In this document: positions 22,601-33,593 of the stretch, piece by piece
Layout: each line of letters begins with the position of its first letter
Numbering within the stretch: the first letter of the stretch is position 1
NCBI GenBank assembly: GCA_033557685.1
Contig: JAWQRN010000194.1
Location: 1 to 34,585, forward strand
Direction: 5' to 3'
Length of the DNA stretch: 34,585 bases
Origin: Sperchopsis tessellata
Lineage: Eukaryota > Arthropoda > Insecta > Coleoptera > Hydrophilidae
Position numbers and translations under genes: made by a program
Notes under the pieces: generated by a model
Databases searched by the model: none
The model's input: only the letters and a program-made list of their open reading frames with translations
What the model was told of the DNA's origin: nothing

Positions 22601-25600
22601 AGCTGTTAATTAATGTTTTAAAGAGTTTCAATATTCATTACATACTTAAAATTGAAGTATTGATAACACTGATTATAATGCATATTATGTTAACATACTT
22701 GCCCTGTAATTGAAGGTATTATCCCTGAATTACACAAATGTATACTAAATTTTAACTTGGATAATGTATCTTTGAACTCAGGTTACTGCAGAGTGGATAC
22801 ACATTTGTGCCATCCAAGATTTAAGGACTGCTTTAAGTTTTTAATTAATTATTTCAACTAGTTTGTGTGATTAGAAAAAACATAGTTTCACCTACGGATG
22901 CAAAATCTACGTTTTGTGTCTACGATGCGTACTAAAAAACACACACCTGTTTCGAATATCTCAATTCCTTACAAGCATTATTGTAAAAAATAGCATCAAC
23001 AGTGAATGATTAATATTTCTGGCACCTATGTGTTCCATGTTGATCAGCATGAAAGAAAATATTGAGGCTATAAATTGTAGAAGACCAAAGGCCACCATGT
23101 TGATGATGATGATTTGTTTATTAAAATATTATTAACACACATAAAGCACAATCTGTTATTAAGATTTATGAACAGATTAAAAAAAAACACGTAAACACAA
23201 AAGCTAGCATAACTCATCATAAATAATTGCTGAAAGACAAGTCATTTAAAAAAGTATAAACGGCCAATATAAAGCTTAAAAAATAGTTATCTTTATTCGT
23301 TTTGTTTTATTACCATCTAGGTTTGTTAGAATTAGGTGTATACGTAATACTCCCTCTGTTCTGTAGTAGTTGTCATATTGAGAAATGTTTCTTTCGATTA
23401 TTGGAAATGTTTATTCAAGTTGCTAAGCAACTATCTGAAAAACAAGTTCACAAAACATTGTTTAGTTATTTACTCATAATTGAAATTATAAAATTGTACA
23501 CAATTACACAATTGTGCTAACCAGAAGATATTTTAAAAGATAAAGAATTATTTATTATTAATTAAATTAGTTAATTATTGTTAAATCAAAAAATGTATAC
23601 AATTTTCATCAATAAATGTTTTGGATAAAGTATAACCAATAAATGTGGCAACTATTACGGGACAGAGGGAGTTTTAGTTTCGATATTAAATATACAAATT
23701 TGATAAAACTTGTCTTTTTTATACAACAATTTAATATATTGTGAAGTTATAAAATTAAAAGACTATGGAGATGTAACAAAACGGGTATAAAATTTTCTTA
23801 TTGAAGATATAAGGATTTTTTATCAATAAAATGTTGATGAGTAATGCTTGTGACGTTAGATGTTAGAAGGTTAGTAACTTACACCCATATTAAGAGCAGT
23901 GCCATTTTGATCACCTGACTGAGTAGAGTACAAGGGACAGACTAAATCACCATAATCTGCTTCTCCTTTACTTTTGTTTCTCTTCAATGAGAAGTGCGAC
24001 TTTTTAGGGACCTGAAAAAATGTATGTATTATAATTTACTTCCTATAACTAAGTATTAAAAAGAATTGGATAATTTAAATAGTAATATTGCATTGAAAGA
24101 AGGACATTTACAGGATTTCATTTATTCAAAATATAAATTTGAATACTGATAAAGTCAAAATTCATGGAGATTTCAATAAATTGTTATAGTAATAATATTA
24201 TCTTAGGATTAAAATATACATAAAAGAGGTTGCAATAATTTCTAAATTGTTTAGCAAACATTAAAAAATAGACAAGTATATTCTTTGGCAAATTTATATA
24301 TAAATTAAATCATAACATACAAAACAAGATGTCACTTTCAAAATGACACCAAAGGCAGTTCACCAGATGTAGACAAAGAAAAGAAGAAATTCATCACAGT
24401 TCAAAGCTGTAGCTAAACCCAACCTAGTTAACTCGTATGTGATCGGTAAGGATATTACCACGACAAGGTAGACTTCAAGTTTTAAGCGATGTTGAGCTTA
24501 GCCAGTGGGGTAAAGGTACTCAACAAGACTATCTGCATTGAACGTATGACCTTTGGTATTAATACGGACAGAAAAGATGGTGTGGTACCTCTGTGTTTCA
24601 TACAGATAATATACTCAATGACCTGTTATGAGAATCAGAAATGGCTGCAGTGTAAAACAACAATCTCAGTTAGGCATTTGAAGGTGTTACTAAAAATAGA
24701 TAAGGAACATGGTATTCTTCTTGGAAACTAAGACAATATGGCTCTTGAATAAATCTATTTAATTATATATTTTTTAAGGGAAATATTGAAAGATAGGCGA
24801 ACCAAACATCTTGAAAATTTGGTGTGATTTATGGACGGCTCTAGAACTAAAAAATCTCGTGGCTTTTTATGTTTGTAAACATCACGTGTTAAGAGTGAAT
24901 AGAGCAGTATATTCAATTTTGGTGAAGAAGGTATGCTTCTTTGAAGAAGGGGACATCGATGTTTAATGAGTTTATTGATGCAATTGTAATACACAAACTG
25001 TGTACACTCACAACTAAATGGTTACCAAATGGTGGCAAAATATAGGTTCTCCGTAGATACAAGATAAGTAATAATAGGGCTCCAGATGTTATTTTATAGA
25101 CCAGCCCAACCTACGATCCAGAAGAAATTACAGCATAGTTCTGAATTGGATTTCAACAAATCTACTATACTTTCAGTGCAAGTAGTACTGTGTAAGCAGC
25201 AAATTTTTCAGATGACAAGCTTTCGAAAAAAGAAGCTTAACTGGCTCCAAAGGCTGCTGCAAGGCCAGCTGCCAAGATAAAATGGAGTTCAAAAGCAGAT
25301 TCATCTGAAGACCAATTATCAGGTATACTTGCTGTAATAGCATCTGTTAAAGTTATACTCTAAGCTCTCAAGATGAAGACAGTAGCAAAGATGATGTTCT
25401 AAAGAAAGTTGCTGCTCTTAAAACCACTTAAGAAAAATTAACTGCTAAGAAACACTGAAGACCCAGGATAAGAAAAGTAATCAGAAGATGATGACAAAGG
25501 AGCAACTATCAAAAGGAACAATTACGGAAACATGAAAGTTCATTTCAGAACGCACTCTACAAAAAGACAATGTAACTGGAAAATATGCCAAAAGACTTTC

Positions 25601-28600
25601 ATTAATAGCAGCAACCTTAAAGCCCATTAACCAAGATGCCACATCAAATAAAAAGCCCACAGCCGTAACATTTGCCATCTGAATTTCAAAGATCTCGAAA
25701 GATTGCATGCGATGTAGAAGATGATTATTCTGTTGTTAAGCTGAGAAAACGAGGTAAGCCACGGATACTATCAGATCCTATTTCTTTGTCGGGATGCCCA
25801 CCATTTAGTTACCTAGTTCATGACCAGGGGAAGTTCAAGGATCACGTACCAACCGTCAAGTAAAAAAATGCTAGTTTACAATTCGAGCCTCACATGGTCA
25901 AAAAATTTTCAATGTGTTGGGTTATTTTATTTTCTAATTTTTTTTTAGCTATTACGCATACTTGTTTTATTATTCAGCCGGTGATATTTTATTCATAAGA
26001 AAGAACCTGCCATAAAATATAAGCTCATGTTAAAACATTATTGACTATACTTTCCACACCTACTGTAGCATTTTAACTAGCGCTAGAAAACTTATTTTAT
26101 CGGTAGCTCGCTTCTATCTGCATAACTAAATATTAGGATAATCTCAATATAAATATCTTAAACCAAGTTAGTATGTAAATTTAATTAATCAGGTGTAGGC
26201 CTGCACGATTATCAAATTTCACAATCTATTATCGATTGTTGAAAAAGTATTGATTAATCATCCTAAGGTTACTTGCTTGAATGATTAATCGATTATTTTT
26301 TAAAATTTATTAAACATAGCTTGTTAAATCGAAACAAAATTCCAGCCCTAGTTGGACTAAGAATTGTACACAGAAGTATATATATTTTTGAAGCCAAGTG
26401 ACTAATAAGAAAGTTTATGAAACTTTTTTCATAGTCGAAATATTTTAGTAGTAAGAAAAAAACCATCAGCTTATTCTAAATATCTTAAATACTTTAAAAA
26501 ATATGGTACTTGTGGGTATATGATCCAATAATCAATAATGAAATAAACGATTTATCAAATAATTGGTTAATTATTTTAAAAACAATTATTTTATCGATCA
26601 ATCAAAACAAAATCCTGACATTTGAAGACACTGGTTAAATGTTAAAAATAACATAAGTTCAAAAATACAAGAAAAATAAAGACAAGCAAATACATTTCTG
26701 AAATAGTAATCCTTTAAATAACAATTGCAAGTTATATGTTATATCTCTTTGATAAGAGGAATAGTGTGAGATAGATACAATTTTGTAGTATACAATACAA
26801 GAGTAAATTTGCCATTAAGTGGAATATTAGATGACCTATTTAGAAAACTTAGATACAGTAGAACGTATTACTTTCACATAAAAAAAAACAACAAATATAG
26901 ATTAACATAACCATATACAAAAATAATTTAATAATTTTTCCCAAGGTTTGTTTGAAACCCAGAAACCAAATGCAGTAATTTATTATAAACCTTACTACTA
27001 ACCACCTTCAAACAGAAACGTAAAACAGTAGATTCTATGTATTGTTGGTGACTGACACCATGTACACATTAAATAACTCTATACCAGTAGGAACACAAGA
27101 TGTGACAAAGTTTTAAGGTGTGGTTGCCAAATTTCTGGCGTCGGTGCTAAACAATAGATAAATAGGCTACCTATCAAACAATTTGAAATAGTTTCATAAC
27201 TGTAGAATTCCCAAAAATTGCAAGAACTACAATTTTCATGAGTAATGATATTAATTTATTTTTTGGGGTAATTACCAATATTCGTGAAGGTAGATACTAA
27301 AATCATTTAAATGTTTCTCTAAAAGACTATCTACTAATATACTAAATTAATTGGTTTTAAGAAAGAGTAACTCACCTTTAATTTAGATGCTGGTGTCAAA
27401 GGAATGTATCCTAATGTTGCTTCAGCTTCCCTTTTAGCTCCGATAACATCCTTCCCTAATAAATCTTTGAAATGTGTATTGAGATGTCTTCTTAGCAACG
27501 TCTTGCCAGGGGGTATCGACAAAAGCGTCGCTAAAAGTTCGGCTGTAAATTTATTTTCTAGCACCATTAATCCACCATGTACACCAGCACCTCTAAGGTT
27601 GGGAGCATATTCTGCTAGATCCACTGCTCGAAGCCATTCCATCACCCTAAAACAAATTTACTATTTAAATGAGATCTATATAATTATTTCAGTTTTTGTA
27701 AATATCTAATATTCACAAAATAAATGTGAAACTGAGGGTTAGAAATGCCCCAACCACGTATATTTATAACAATATTTATAAAGCCCAAGAGTATCTGTGT
27801 ACCTGTTATCTATTAATAGATAAAATACGGTGCAACAAAATTGGCCCACCCTATTCCATTATGTAGCTTGCTTAAAAAGTTATTCTTTAAGATAAACAGA
27901 TAGTTTAACCGTAGAGCTTGTTAATTTCGCACCATGTATAATAATTTAGAAGTAACGTGTGGTAAAATGTATATAGGTTAGGAATTATTTCTGGCATATT
28001 CGTACAAAAAAATAATTATAATAGGAAACTTACCGATGGGTTGTCCATAATGAGATCTGTTTAGTTATAGGCGGCACAGGATCATCAGGCAATGAACGTC
28101 TCGTCAAACACCCAGGTTCATAGTTATTCTCTCTTAAAACTTGAATACCTCTCTTCAAACTAGCAACGTGTAACAATGAGGTAACATGCAACAAGGCCAA
28201 ATCATCCATCGTCAGTCTATGTAACACCCTACCATCTATTCTATTAATTAAGAAATTCTCCTTGTGCTGGGGTAATCCTGTATCATCCAACCATCTTAAG
28301 ACCCAAGACGTATCCAGTTTCCCAGCCATGGTTAGATACGGATCGCTGGAACTATTCTCTTGGGTATCAATAATGGCCAACTGGAGTTTCTTTTTATGAA
28401 GAGGGTTTTTGATGCCCAGTTCCTTCTCGATTTCATTAATGGATGCTTCTTGTAGTTGTTGTCCATTTTTGGCCCACCGTCTAGCATCTTGGATGTATTG
28501 ATCAAATCCTAAATCTTCTAACCATATACAAATATTGTCAGTATCCCATTCAGCAAAGGGCTTTTCAGGTCTAAAATTCAAAATATAATAATAATATAGC

Positions 28601-31600
28601 TGCGTAGATGTACATCTTTCGTATGAAGTACAAAAAAAATCAGCAATAAAACGAAGGACATAATATAACATAAATAGTATCCCCTGTTGGATAAGACAAA
28701 TGACTTTGCCCCACTACATGGTTGATGAAGAAACATATTGTTACGGAAAGAAAAAAATTCCAATAGAAAATCAGTGTTGTTAGAAAATGTCTTTATCAGG
28801 TACATCGGTTTCAGGGCTCTAATCTCCATCTTGAAGATTAACAATGTTAGATTAGCACACGGTAATCTACCCAAACAATGAAAAACCATGCAGAAAGATG
28901 ATAGACAAATTAGGCCAAAGACAAAAATTATTGATCAATTTACTCGACTAAAATAATATAAAAATAGGAAGGTGTAAGAGAAACATATAGAAAGTACTAC
29001 AATAATTATCCCATATATAGTTGCGGTCAACATGTTTTAATAAACCAAAGTTAGGAAATAGAAACGAAAATAAATAGAAACATGATAATATATCTGAGTG
29101 ACATTAAAGATCTAAGAACAGAAAACATTAAAGAGGAAACATCTATCACCAACCTTTTATCTATGTTCATAGAATTTCATACACTTTAATAATCTTCATG
29201 TTTGAGAGCAAGCATGATAGGGCATATGTAAACCTCTGTAAAAGCCATTGAATAATTCAGTATATCAGAAACAATTCTGCATGACCCTCTTTGAATGAAA
29301 AATGTGTTTGCAAGGTGGATTCCCAGATTACACCAAAGCAAAGACTATACAGAATAGAAACGTGCCACGAAAATTTGATGGTAACAGATTTCTAGGATGG
29401 TGAAAGAGTTTTGTTTATAGAATATATGCTAAGAGGTCTACTATATATGGAGAAGTCAATGGAAGTACAATTCAAAACTTAAAAATCGCTTTGGAGGAAA
29501 CGTGTCCACATTTTTATAGGCAAAATAATTTAAAATTAAAAACAGAAAGGTTTTAATTCAAAAACCTCAAAAATAATCTCAAAAGAAAGTGTTTTGCTTC
29601 TGATGAAGCACCCAAAGATTCTTTTCTGAGTGTATGGGTTAATTGGATTGGTTACTTAATGATGATTTAAGCTATTTTTTTACACTTTTATGAGATATGT
29701 TATACTCTATTTAAGAGCCAGATGGATTGATACTCATGTTAACGATGTAGAAGTACATAATTATAGCTTACTTTTTCATAATTTGTGGTTCACTCCATCC
29801 TAATCTAGCAGCTGCAGTAGCTCTAACACCTCCCCTTTGAAACTCTCCAAGACCAGGTAAATCTTCCAAATTTCCAGATCCAGACCTCTTCATTTTACCA
29901 AAAATTTTTTTGATCCCTTTGTTCTTATTGAACTGTAATGTAGGAGATTGAGCATCATTTGAAGTAGGATCTTCTATAATTATTTTCTCTGTTTCAGCTA
30001 TAAAATTAATAATTAAATAAACAATAGTTGAAGTTATAAATATGAAATCAGTTTAGGTTCAGAATTGTCATTAATATTGATGGTACCCAAGAGGTTCATA
30101 AGATGGGCTAATAACACTTAATGATTATTTATACATTGCTTAAGGCAATTAAACGAAGCATTCTTTATGCAAATGGAAATTTTTTCTGATACAGAAAATA
30201 CAACTTTGGAAAACAAATAATTATTTATACAAACTAAATAAGAGCACAAATGAAAGTTCCACAAACGAAAATTAATTTGCAAAATGTTTTGCAATTCTGA
30301 AACCAAACAGTTTACAAAATTTGTATGTGCACAACATAGATTTCAAAGGCATTTGTGACACAAATTAATTGATGTTTGTTCTTTTTGACACTAAATTAAA
30401 ATTAAGATAAGTAAAGATTTATAATTGATTCATGGAAGAAAACAAAATCTTAAGCTTCCAAGTTACTGTAAAAAAGATATTGTTAAGTATCTACTATGGA
30501 ACCTCAACGCCACTGAGCACCACGTCAAAATAAACTAATCCATGCTCAAGTCTGTCTTAGAAGGAGAAAAGCCGAGGGTCTATCTACCGACAGGCAGTCG
30601 ACTACTCGGTTCTGACTACCAAATGTACAACAGGATGACGAAAGTATGCGAACGAGGACGGTACCCACTTTAAACTAAAATAAGTATTATTGCTATAAAT
30701 TCTGTTATTTATTATTGTGGTACTAAATAAATAACTTTAAATTTGTTGGATTGTTAAATTCGTAAAAAAAAAACACTGGCATCAGGTTGTAGTTTAAAAG
30801 AAAATAACTAATAATAAACAAGACTACAATAAAAAGTTGTCAGAGATAGGAACCAGTGAACATGAATCAAATTCTGTTAATTTTCAAGAACATGCTGGAA
30901 AAAAATTCTAAAAACTTAGAGAGTAAACTACAAGAAAATTCTAAAAAAAGCGAAAACAAAATAGAGCAGTTACTAGAAGAAAATTCTAGAAGTTTAGAAA
31001 GTAAACTAGAAGAAAATTCTAGAATATTTGAGACAAAAGTTGAACACAGGCTGGTAGAAAATTCTAGAAATCTGGAAATCAAACTTGAAGCAAATTCTAG
31101 AAGTTTGGAAAGTGTGTGCCTCTTACTGACCAATGATGTCACAATCCCGGCTATGATTGAAGAAATAATTCAAACTAAGACTGAAAATGAAATGGACAAT
31201 TGCCGGTTCGGTCTTACTGAATCTTGCATGAATGATCCAATCAAGAAGAGAGTTCTTGTAGGAAGAGCCCTAGTTAGATGCCAAGATGTAATTGCAGTTC
31301 GTATCTTGAACACCTGTGGATTTCCTATAAATCTTAATAAAATAAACGTATTTGGAACTCTAACCAGTCGTCTCAGTTGGCCTATGTGACGAAGATGTAG
31401 TGCACAAAAATGAGAGTTCAAGATTATATGAAGAAATTAAAACCAATATTGCAGATAATATAAAAAATGTATCACCAACAGAAGATAAACAAGTGCTAGA
31501 TCTAAGGAAATGTGGTATGACCTAAGATCAATACTGGAAGTGTCATCCCAATTAAGTAGTATCCAAGCCGTTTACGCCTGGCTGAACAGAAAGGCCTCAC

Positions 31601-33593
31601 CTGTTGTTCTGGTATCAAAGAAAGATGAGTCTATCAGATTTTGCATAGACTATAGGAGACTGAAAGATCTAACGAAGAAGGATTATTTCTCTTTGTCAAG
31701 AATAGATGACACCTTGAACACCTTGATAGGGTCACAATGGTTCTCTACATTAGACTTGAAGAGTGGTAATGGGTTAGTAGAGCTAGATCCTAAAGACCGA
31801 GGGCAGACAGTTATTTCTTAAGGATTAGGACTGTGGCAGTTCACCATAATGCCATTTGGAGTACGCAATGCGCCAGCGTCTTTTAAAAGAAGTTCTCCAG
31901 GATTTATCTTGGAAGACCTGTCTAGGGTACCTTGACGATATCATCGCAATTGGTAGGACATGTGCAGAACATTTTAAGAATTCGTAGGAGGTTTTTAAAA
32001 ACTGAGAAAAGTCCATTTGAAACTCAGCCTGAGGAAGTACCACCTACTCAAGAAGAAAATAAAATATCTCGGACATGTGGTGTCCAGCGAATGTGTGGCG
32101 ACAGATCCCTATAAAATCTCTACAGTGGGGAAATGACCAACCCCGAAGAATAAACATGACAGAAGAAGTTTTCTGGGACTGTGTACTTACTATCGAAGAT
32201 TATGTACCTAAGCCTTTGCAATAAACTGAAAGAAGCAAGAAAATTTGAATGAACTGAAGAGAATCTTAGCTAAGGCTCCAATTCTCCACATATAAGTAAT
32301 AATTTCATAGTATTTCTATTGCATGTATATTGCAGAAAATATTATTTTGGGTATAGTTAATTGCATAGGTGTCTTATTTTACTACATAAAATGTGTATAT
32401 TTTCAAAACATTGTTTAGATAATAAATGATTTCAAAATTAAAAAGAATATTTCAATCAAAATTACTACAGCTTTTCATATTATTTTTTCTTTTATTTGGC
32501 GCTATCATAATAACCATATTATAATTGTGGCCTGTTTTCCAATCTTGGATTCTTTTATATTTTCATAAAATTATGGGCATATATATGGGCATATTTCTCA
32601 GTTGTTATTATTAATAGTATTTCATATATCAAAACAATAATTTATCGCACAAAATTATTTGTTTAGTCAATGTATCACTTTATGAATGATATTCTCAGGT
32701 GGAAACCGTGCAGAGGTTCAAATAAGTGCCGTTTCGTCTACTGTTGCAAGAGCATTGACTTTTAGATGTTTTAGTAAATTTTAATTATGTGAATATCAGT
32801 TAAAAAAAGGATGCACATATGGCGGAGGCGCACAGTAAATATCTCAAAAATAATATCGTAGAGTAGTTTAAAATCTTTCATAACTTGCTAAAAAATGTCA
32901 CTCTTTATAAAAATGCCAATGGAAACACAAGATATTAAATTCTTAAATATAAATGTATGACAACTCCTTTAAGAAAACAATTAGTGTTAAGAAAAACAAA
33001 CATCATACTAGGTTAATGAGATAGCTCAAGATCTTAGCAGAAGCAAATTTAGTATTTTTAGTGTGGCTACATACATCATACGTATGAAAGGTTTGTTGAA
33101 CAATGAAGAATAGAAGAGAAATCAAAGTGCGATATAAATCTAGCTATATACAACAAAATAAAAGCCAAACTTAACTAAATATAACAAGTGCTTGAGACCA
33201 CATATACTTAGGAAACAGACGCTCAGTACAACATTTTAAGGCGTCTTGCACAAGTCAATCAGTGTGGTAGTACTTGGTGAATGCTAGTGGTATTAATACT
33301 GGGTTTTGTGGTTAATGGGTGGCATTCAATTCATATATTAAAGTAAAGTAGTAACATGCTAAGAGACGAGAGCTATCACCTAAGTTGGGTACGGAATGTC
33401 CCCTGGCCCGACCCCCCAGAAGTGTTGAAAGCCCCCTACCAAAGGCCACGCCTTTCCTGCCTGATGCACTGTTGGCAGGATTGGCGTTTGAGTCCACCAC
33501 CGAGAATGATGATCCTCCATTACTTAGAAACTGCTGTCTTGGTAAACTGGCATAGTGAAGTTCTATCTGTCTTCTGTAGTTTGCTGGAGGTGT
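19621..33593 (-). CDS. Liprin-beta: Liprin-beta (PPFIBP family), C-terminal six exons with three SAM domains
   Basis: Exons on the - strand: 33593-33380, 29997-29772, 28570-28034, 27646-27376, 24011-23883 and 19740-19621. All junctions keep frame and GT-AG sites, giving 498 residues plus TAA. Landmarks: GRARGHSVPNL joined to AETEKIIIEDP across the first intron, KGIKKIFGKMKRSGSGN, then RATAAARLGWS. SAM1 runs from PFAEWDTDNICIWLEDLG to KKKLQLAI, SAM2 from LDTSWVLRWLDDTGLPQHK, and SAM3 spans two exons (WTTHR joined to VMEWLRAVDLAEYAPNLRG). A basic stretch (KKSHFSLKRNK) and a short tail ending LLQRHED follow. Liprin-beta is a cytoplasmic scaffold that binds liprin-alpha and works in synapse and cell-adhesion organisation. 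The N-terminal coiled coils lie beyond the window. The last exon is assigned from frame, splice site and position; its sequence is poorly conserved. Introns carry transposon remnants. Confidence 0.95.
19741..20224. other. Liprin-beta last intron, left part
   Basis: AT-rich intron sequence upstream (on the - strand) of the final exon. The acceptor TGTACACAG lies at about 19741-19749. No other feature was recognised. Confidence 0.45.
20225..20401 (+). other. 58-codon open frame, unidentified, protein-like composition
   Basis: ATG at 20225 to TAA at 20399-20401. The product starts MQNVITTDSVIRLSPNG and contains an acidic STTDEAFTDLSVDELDF stretch. Its composition is unlike the random Phe/Leu/Tyr-rich frames nearby, so it may be a piece of a transposon protein or a foreign exon. 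I recognise no domain. It lies antisense within the last liprin-beta intron. Confidence 0.25.
20402..21795. other. Less AT-rich, repeat-like block in the last liprin-beta intron
   Basis: From about 20440 to 20740 the base composition rises in G+C, with words such as TGCTAGGACCCTTGGTAGAT and CTTCTCCCTCTCGTACAGG followed by TATATAAATG. This looks like part of an interspersed element, possibly an LTR, but no partner copy or coding region supports a class. The 108-codon + strand frame at 20733-21059 is Phe/Leu/Ser-rich and shows no family features. Confidence 0.3.
21796..22049 (+). repeat. Diverged direct duplication, about 54 bp, 199 bp apart
   Basis: 21796-21849 and 21995-22049 share AAGTGTAC, then CTCTATC(T/A)ATATAGCTG(G/T)TTATCTCTCC, with mismatches and a one-base length difference in between. 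They may be two copies of a degraded tandem unit of about 200 bp, since the spacer is also partly alike (ATTTCTCTAACTGAGA versus ATTTCAGTACTTTGAAGA). Confidence 0.6.
22050..23349. other. Liprin-beta intron, AT-rich, no gene recognised
   Basis: At 22145 CAGTAGAGCC preceded by TA resembles a pogo/Tigger-type inverted-repeat end, but no partner was found. At about 22455-22605 a short frame (RNYIDALKSAYVLSSFERDI) looks protein-like but ends in a stop and matches nothing I know. Confidence 0.3.
23350..23671. mobile_element. MITE with Stowaway-like inverted ends (Tc1/mariner type)
   Basis: The first 30 bases (starting CTCCCTCTGTTCTGTAGTAG) and the reverse complement of the last 30 (starting CTCCCTCTGTCCCGTAATAG) match at 25 of 30 positions, and all five differences are transitions. 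CTCCCTCYGT is the hallmark end of Stowaway-like MITEs mobilised by mariner-family transposases, which duplicate TA. TA precedes the left end (23348-23349) but TT follows the right end, so the duplication is imperfect. The element is 322 bp, AT-rich inside and without coding capacity. It lies in the last liprin-beta intron, about 210 bp downstream of the 24011-23883 exon. Confidence 0.75.
24012..25080. other. Liprin-beta intron with possible decayed coding sequence
   Basis: The 24489-24731 frame (+, 80 codons, containing RMTFGINTDRKDGVVPLCF and QKWLQCKTTISVRHLKVLL) reads more like protein than its surroundings, and its neighbours in the other frames (24354-24488) also do. It could be the upstream part of the same decayed gene as the zinc-finger remnant at 25517. 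I recognise no domain in it. Confidence 0.25.
25086..25516 (+). pseudogene. Possible decayed Ala/Lys-rich coding sequence
   Basis: A frame near 25208-25320 reads SDDKLSKKEA, stop, LAPKAAARPAAKIKWSS, then SEDQLS. After a shift come SSQDEDSSKDDVLKKVAALK (about 25360-25420) and TKEQLSKG. These Lys/Ala/Ser-rich, charged segments resemble the disordered linkers of nuclear proteins. They directly precede zinc-finger-like sequence and may belong to one dead gene or retrocopy. No parent was identified. Confidence 0.3.
25517..25725 (+). pseudogene. C2H2 zinc-finger remnant
   Basis: One frame contains the end of a finger (MKVHFRTH), the linker STKRQ, then CNWKIC-QKTF-INSSNLKAH, a stop, and PRCH, giving C-x4-C-x12-H-x4-H spacing with the usual Phe and Leu core residues. 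A third half-finger (CHLNFKDLERLH) follows. Stops at two positions show it is dead. It lies in a liprin-beta intron on the opposite strand. The parent gene is unknown. Confidence 0.5.
25864..27375. other. Liprin-beta intron, AT-rich, with ATCGATTAAT-rich repeat
   Basis: At 26205-26350 and again at 26525-26625 the sequence is rich in ATTAATCGAT-like palindromic words, each block ending in CAAAACAAAAT or a close variant (CGAAACAAAATTCC near 26329 and CAAAACAAAATCCT near 26602). GTAGGCCTGCACGATTA at 26194-26210 looks like the start of an interspersed repeat. No coding sequence was recognised. Confidence 0.35.
28571..29771. other. Liprin-beta intron before the first SAM exon
   Basis: AT-rich. 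A frame at about 29455-29660 (GEVNGSTIQNLKIALEETCP and onward, then a stop, then SDEAPKDSFLSVWVNWIGYL) looks partly protein-like but matches no family I recognise. The reverse frames extending the 28570 exon upstream are intron read-through, not coding. Confidence 0.35.
29998..30480. other. Liprin-beta intron, AT-rich, nothing recognised
   Basis: Intron sequence between the exon at 29997 and the gypsy remnant. No repeat or coding feature was recognised. Confidence 0.45.
30481..30775 (+). repeat. Possible 5' LTR of the gypsy element
   Basis: TGTTAAGTATCTACTATGGA opens a stretch that is less AT-rich than its surroundings up to about 30665, then has TATAAA-like (30693-30699) and AATAAATAA (30725-30733) words. 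It is followed by TGGCATCAGG (30777-30786), which could be a primer-binding site. No matching 3' LTR exists downstream in the window, so the assignment rests only on position before the gag-like ORF. Confidence 0.3.
30862..31389 (+). pseudogene. Ty3/gypsy gag-like ORF fused to a pol fragment
   Basis: ATG at 30862, with an open frame to the stop at 31387-31389. Residues of about 12-85 are built from repeats of the form ENSRxLExKL (11 or 15 residues apart), predicted to be a long coiled coil, as in the N-terminal Gag of some insect gypsy elements. After that the frame runs into PIKKRVLVGRALVRC, QDVIAVRILNTCGFP and INLNKINVFGTL, which in full-length elements lies between protease and reverse transcriptase. 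The Gag C-terminus and the protease are therefore deleted. The element lies on the strand opposite to its liprin-beta host. Confidence 0.7.
31390..32295 (+). pseudogene. Ty3/gypsy reverse transcriptase fragment
   Basis: ASPVVLVSKKDESIRFCIDY, RRLKDLTKKDYFSLSRIDDT and QWFSTLDLKSGN (31600-31770) give the fingers and motif A with its Asp. After a stop come LWQFTIMPFGVRNAPASFKR, then, after a shift of frame, YLDD (31928-31939) with both Asp residues, YLGHVVSSECVATDP (about 32065-32110), SFLGLCTYYRR (about 32168-32200) and LNELKRILAKAPILH (about 32249-32290). RNase H and integrase are absent. Sequence just before it (31395-31500) matches the linker upstream of RT, with a deletion of the segment leading into the RT domain. 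Confidence 0.85.
32296..33379. other. Liprin-beta intron between the gypsy remnant and the 33380 exon
   Basis: AT-rich. It contains the left copy of a 46-bp repeat pair (32682-32727). No 3' LTR and no coding sequence were recognised. Confidence 0.45.
32682..32727 (+). repeat. 46-bp dispersed repeat, copy 1
   Basis: ATGAATG, then after a variable stretch GGTGGAAACCGTG(C/T)AGAGG(T/C)TC and ending AAGT. It is alike over 46 bases with 34540-34585, in the same orientation and 1,858 bp apart. GGTGGAAACCGTG is identical in both. Confidence 0.6.

Noticed and set aside
28571..28889. Reverse frames extending upstream of the first SAM exon, with Met starts at 28671 and 28889.
   Set aside because: They cross a good splice acceptor (TTTTAG before 28570) whose phase matches the upstream exon at 29772, so they are intron read-through.
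30867..31142. 91-codon reverse frame opposite the gypsy Gag, rich in Leu, Ser and Phe.
   Set aside because: It is a mirror of the Gag repeats (Glu/Asn/Ser codons read backwards), not an independent gene.
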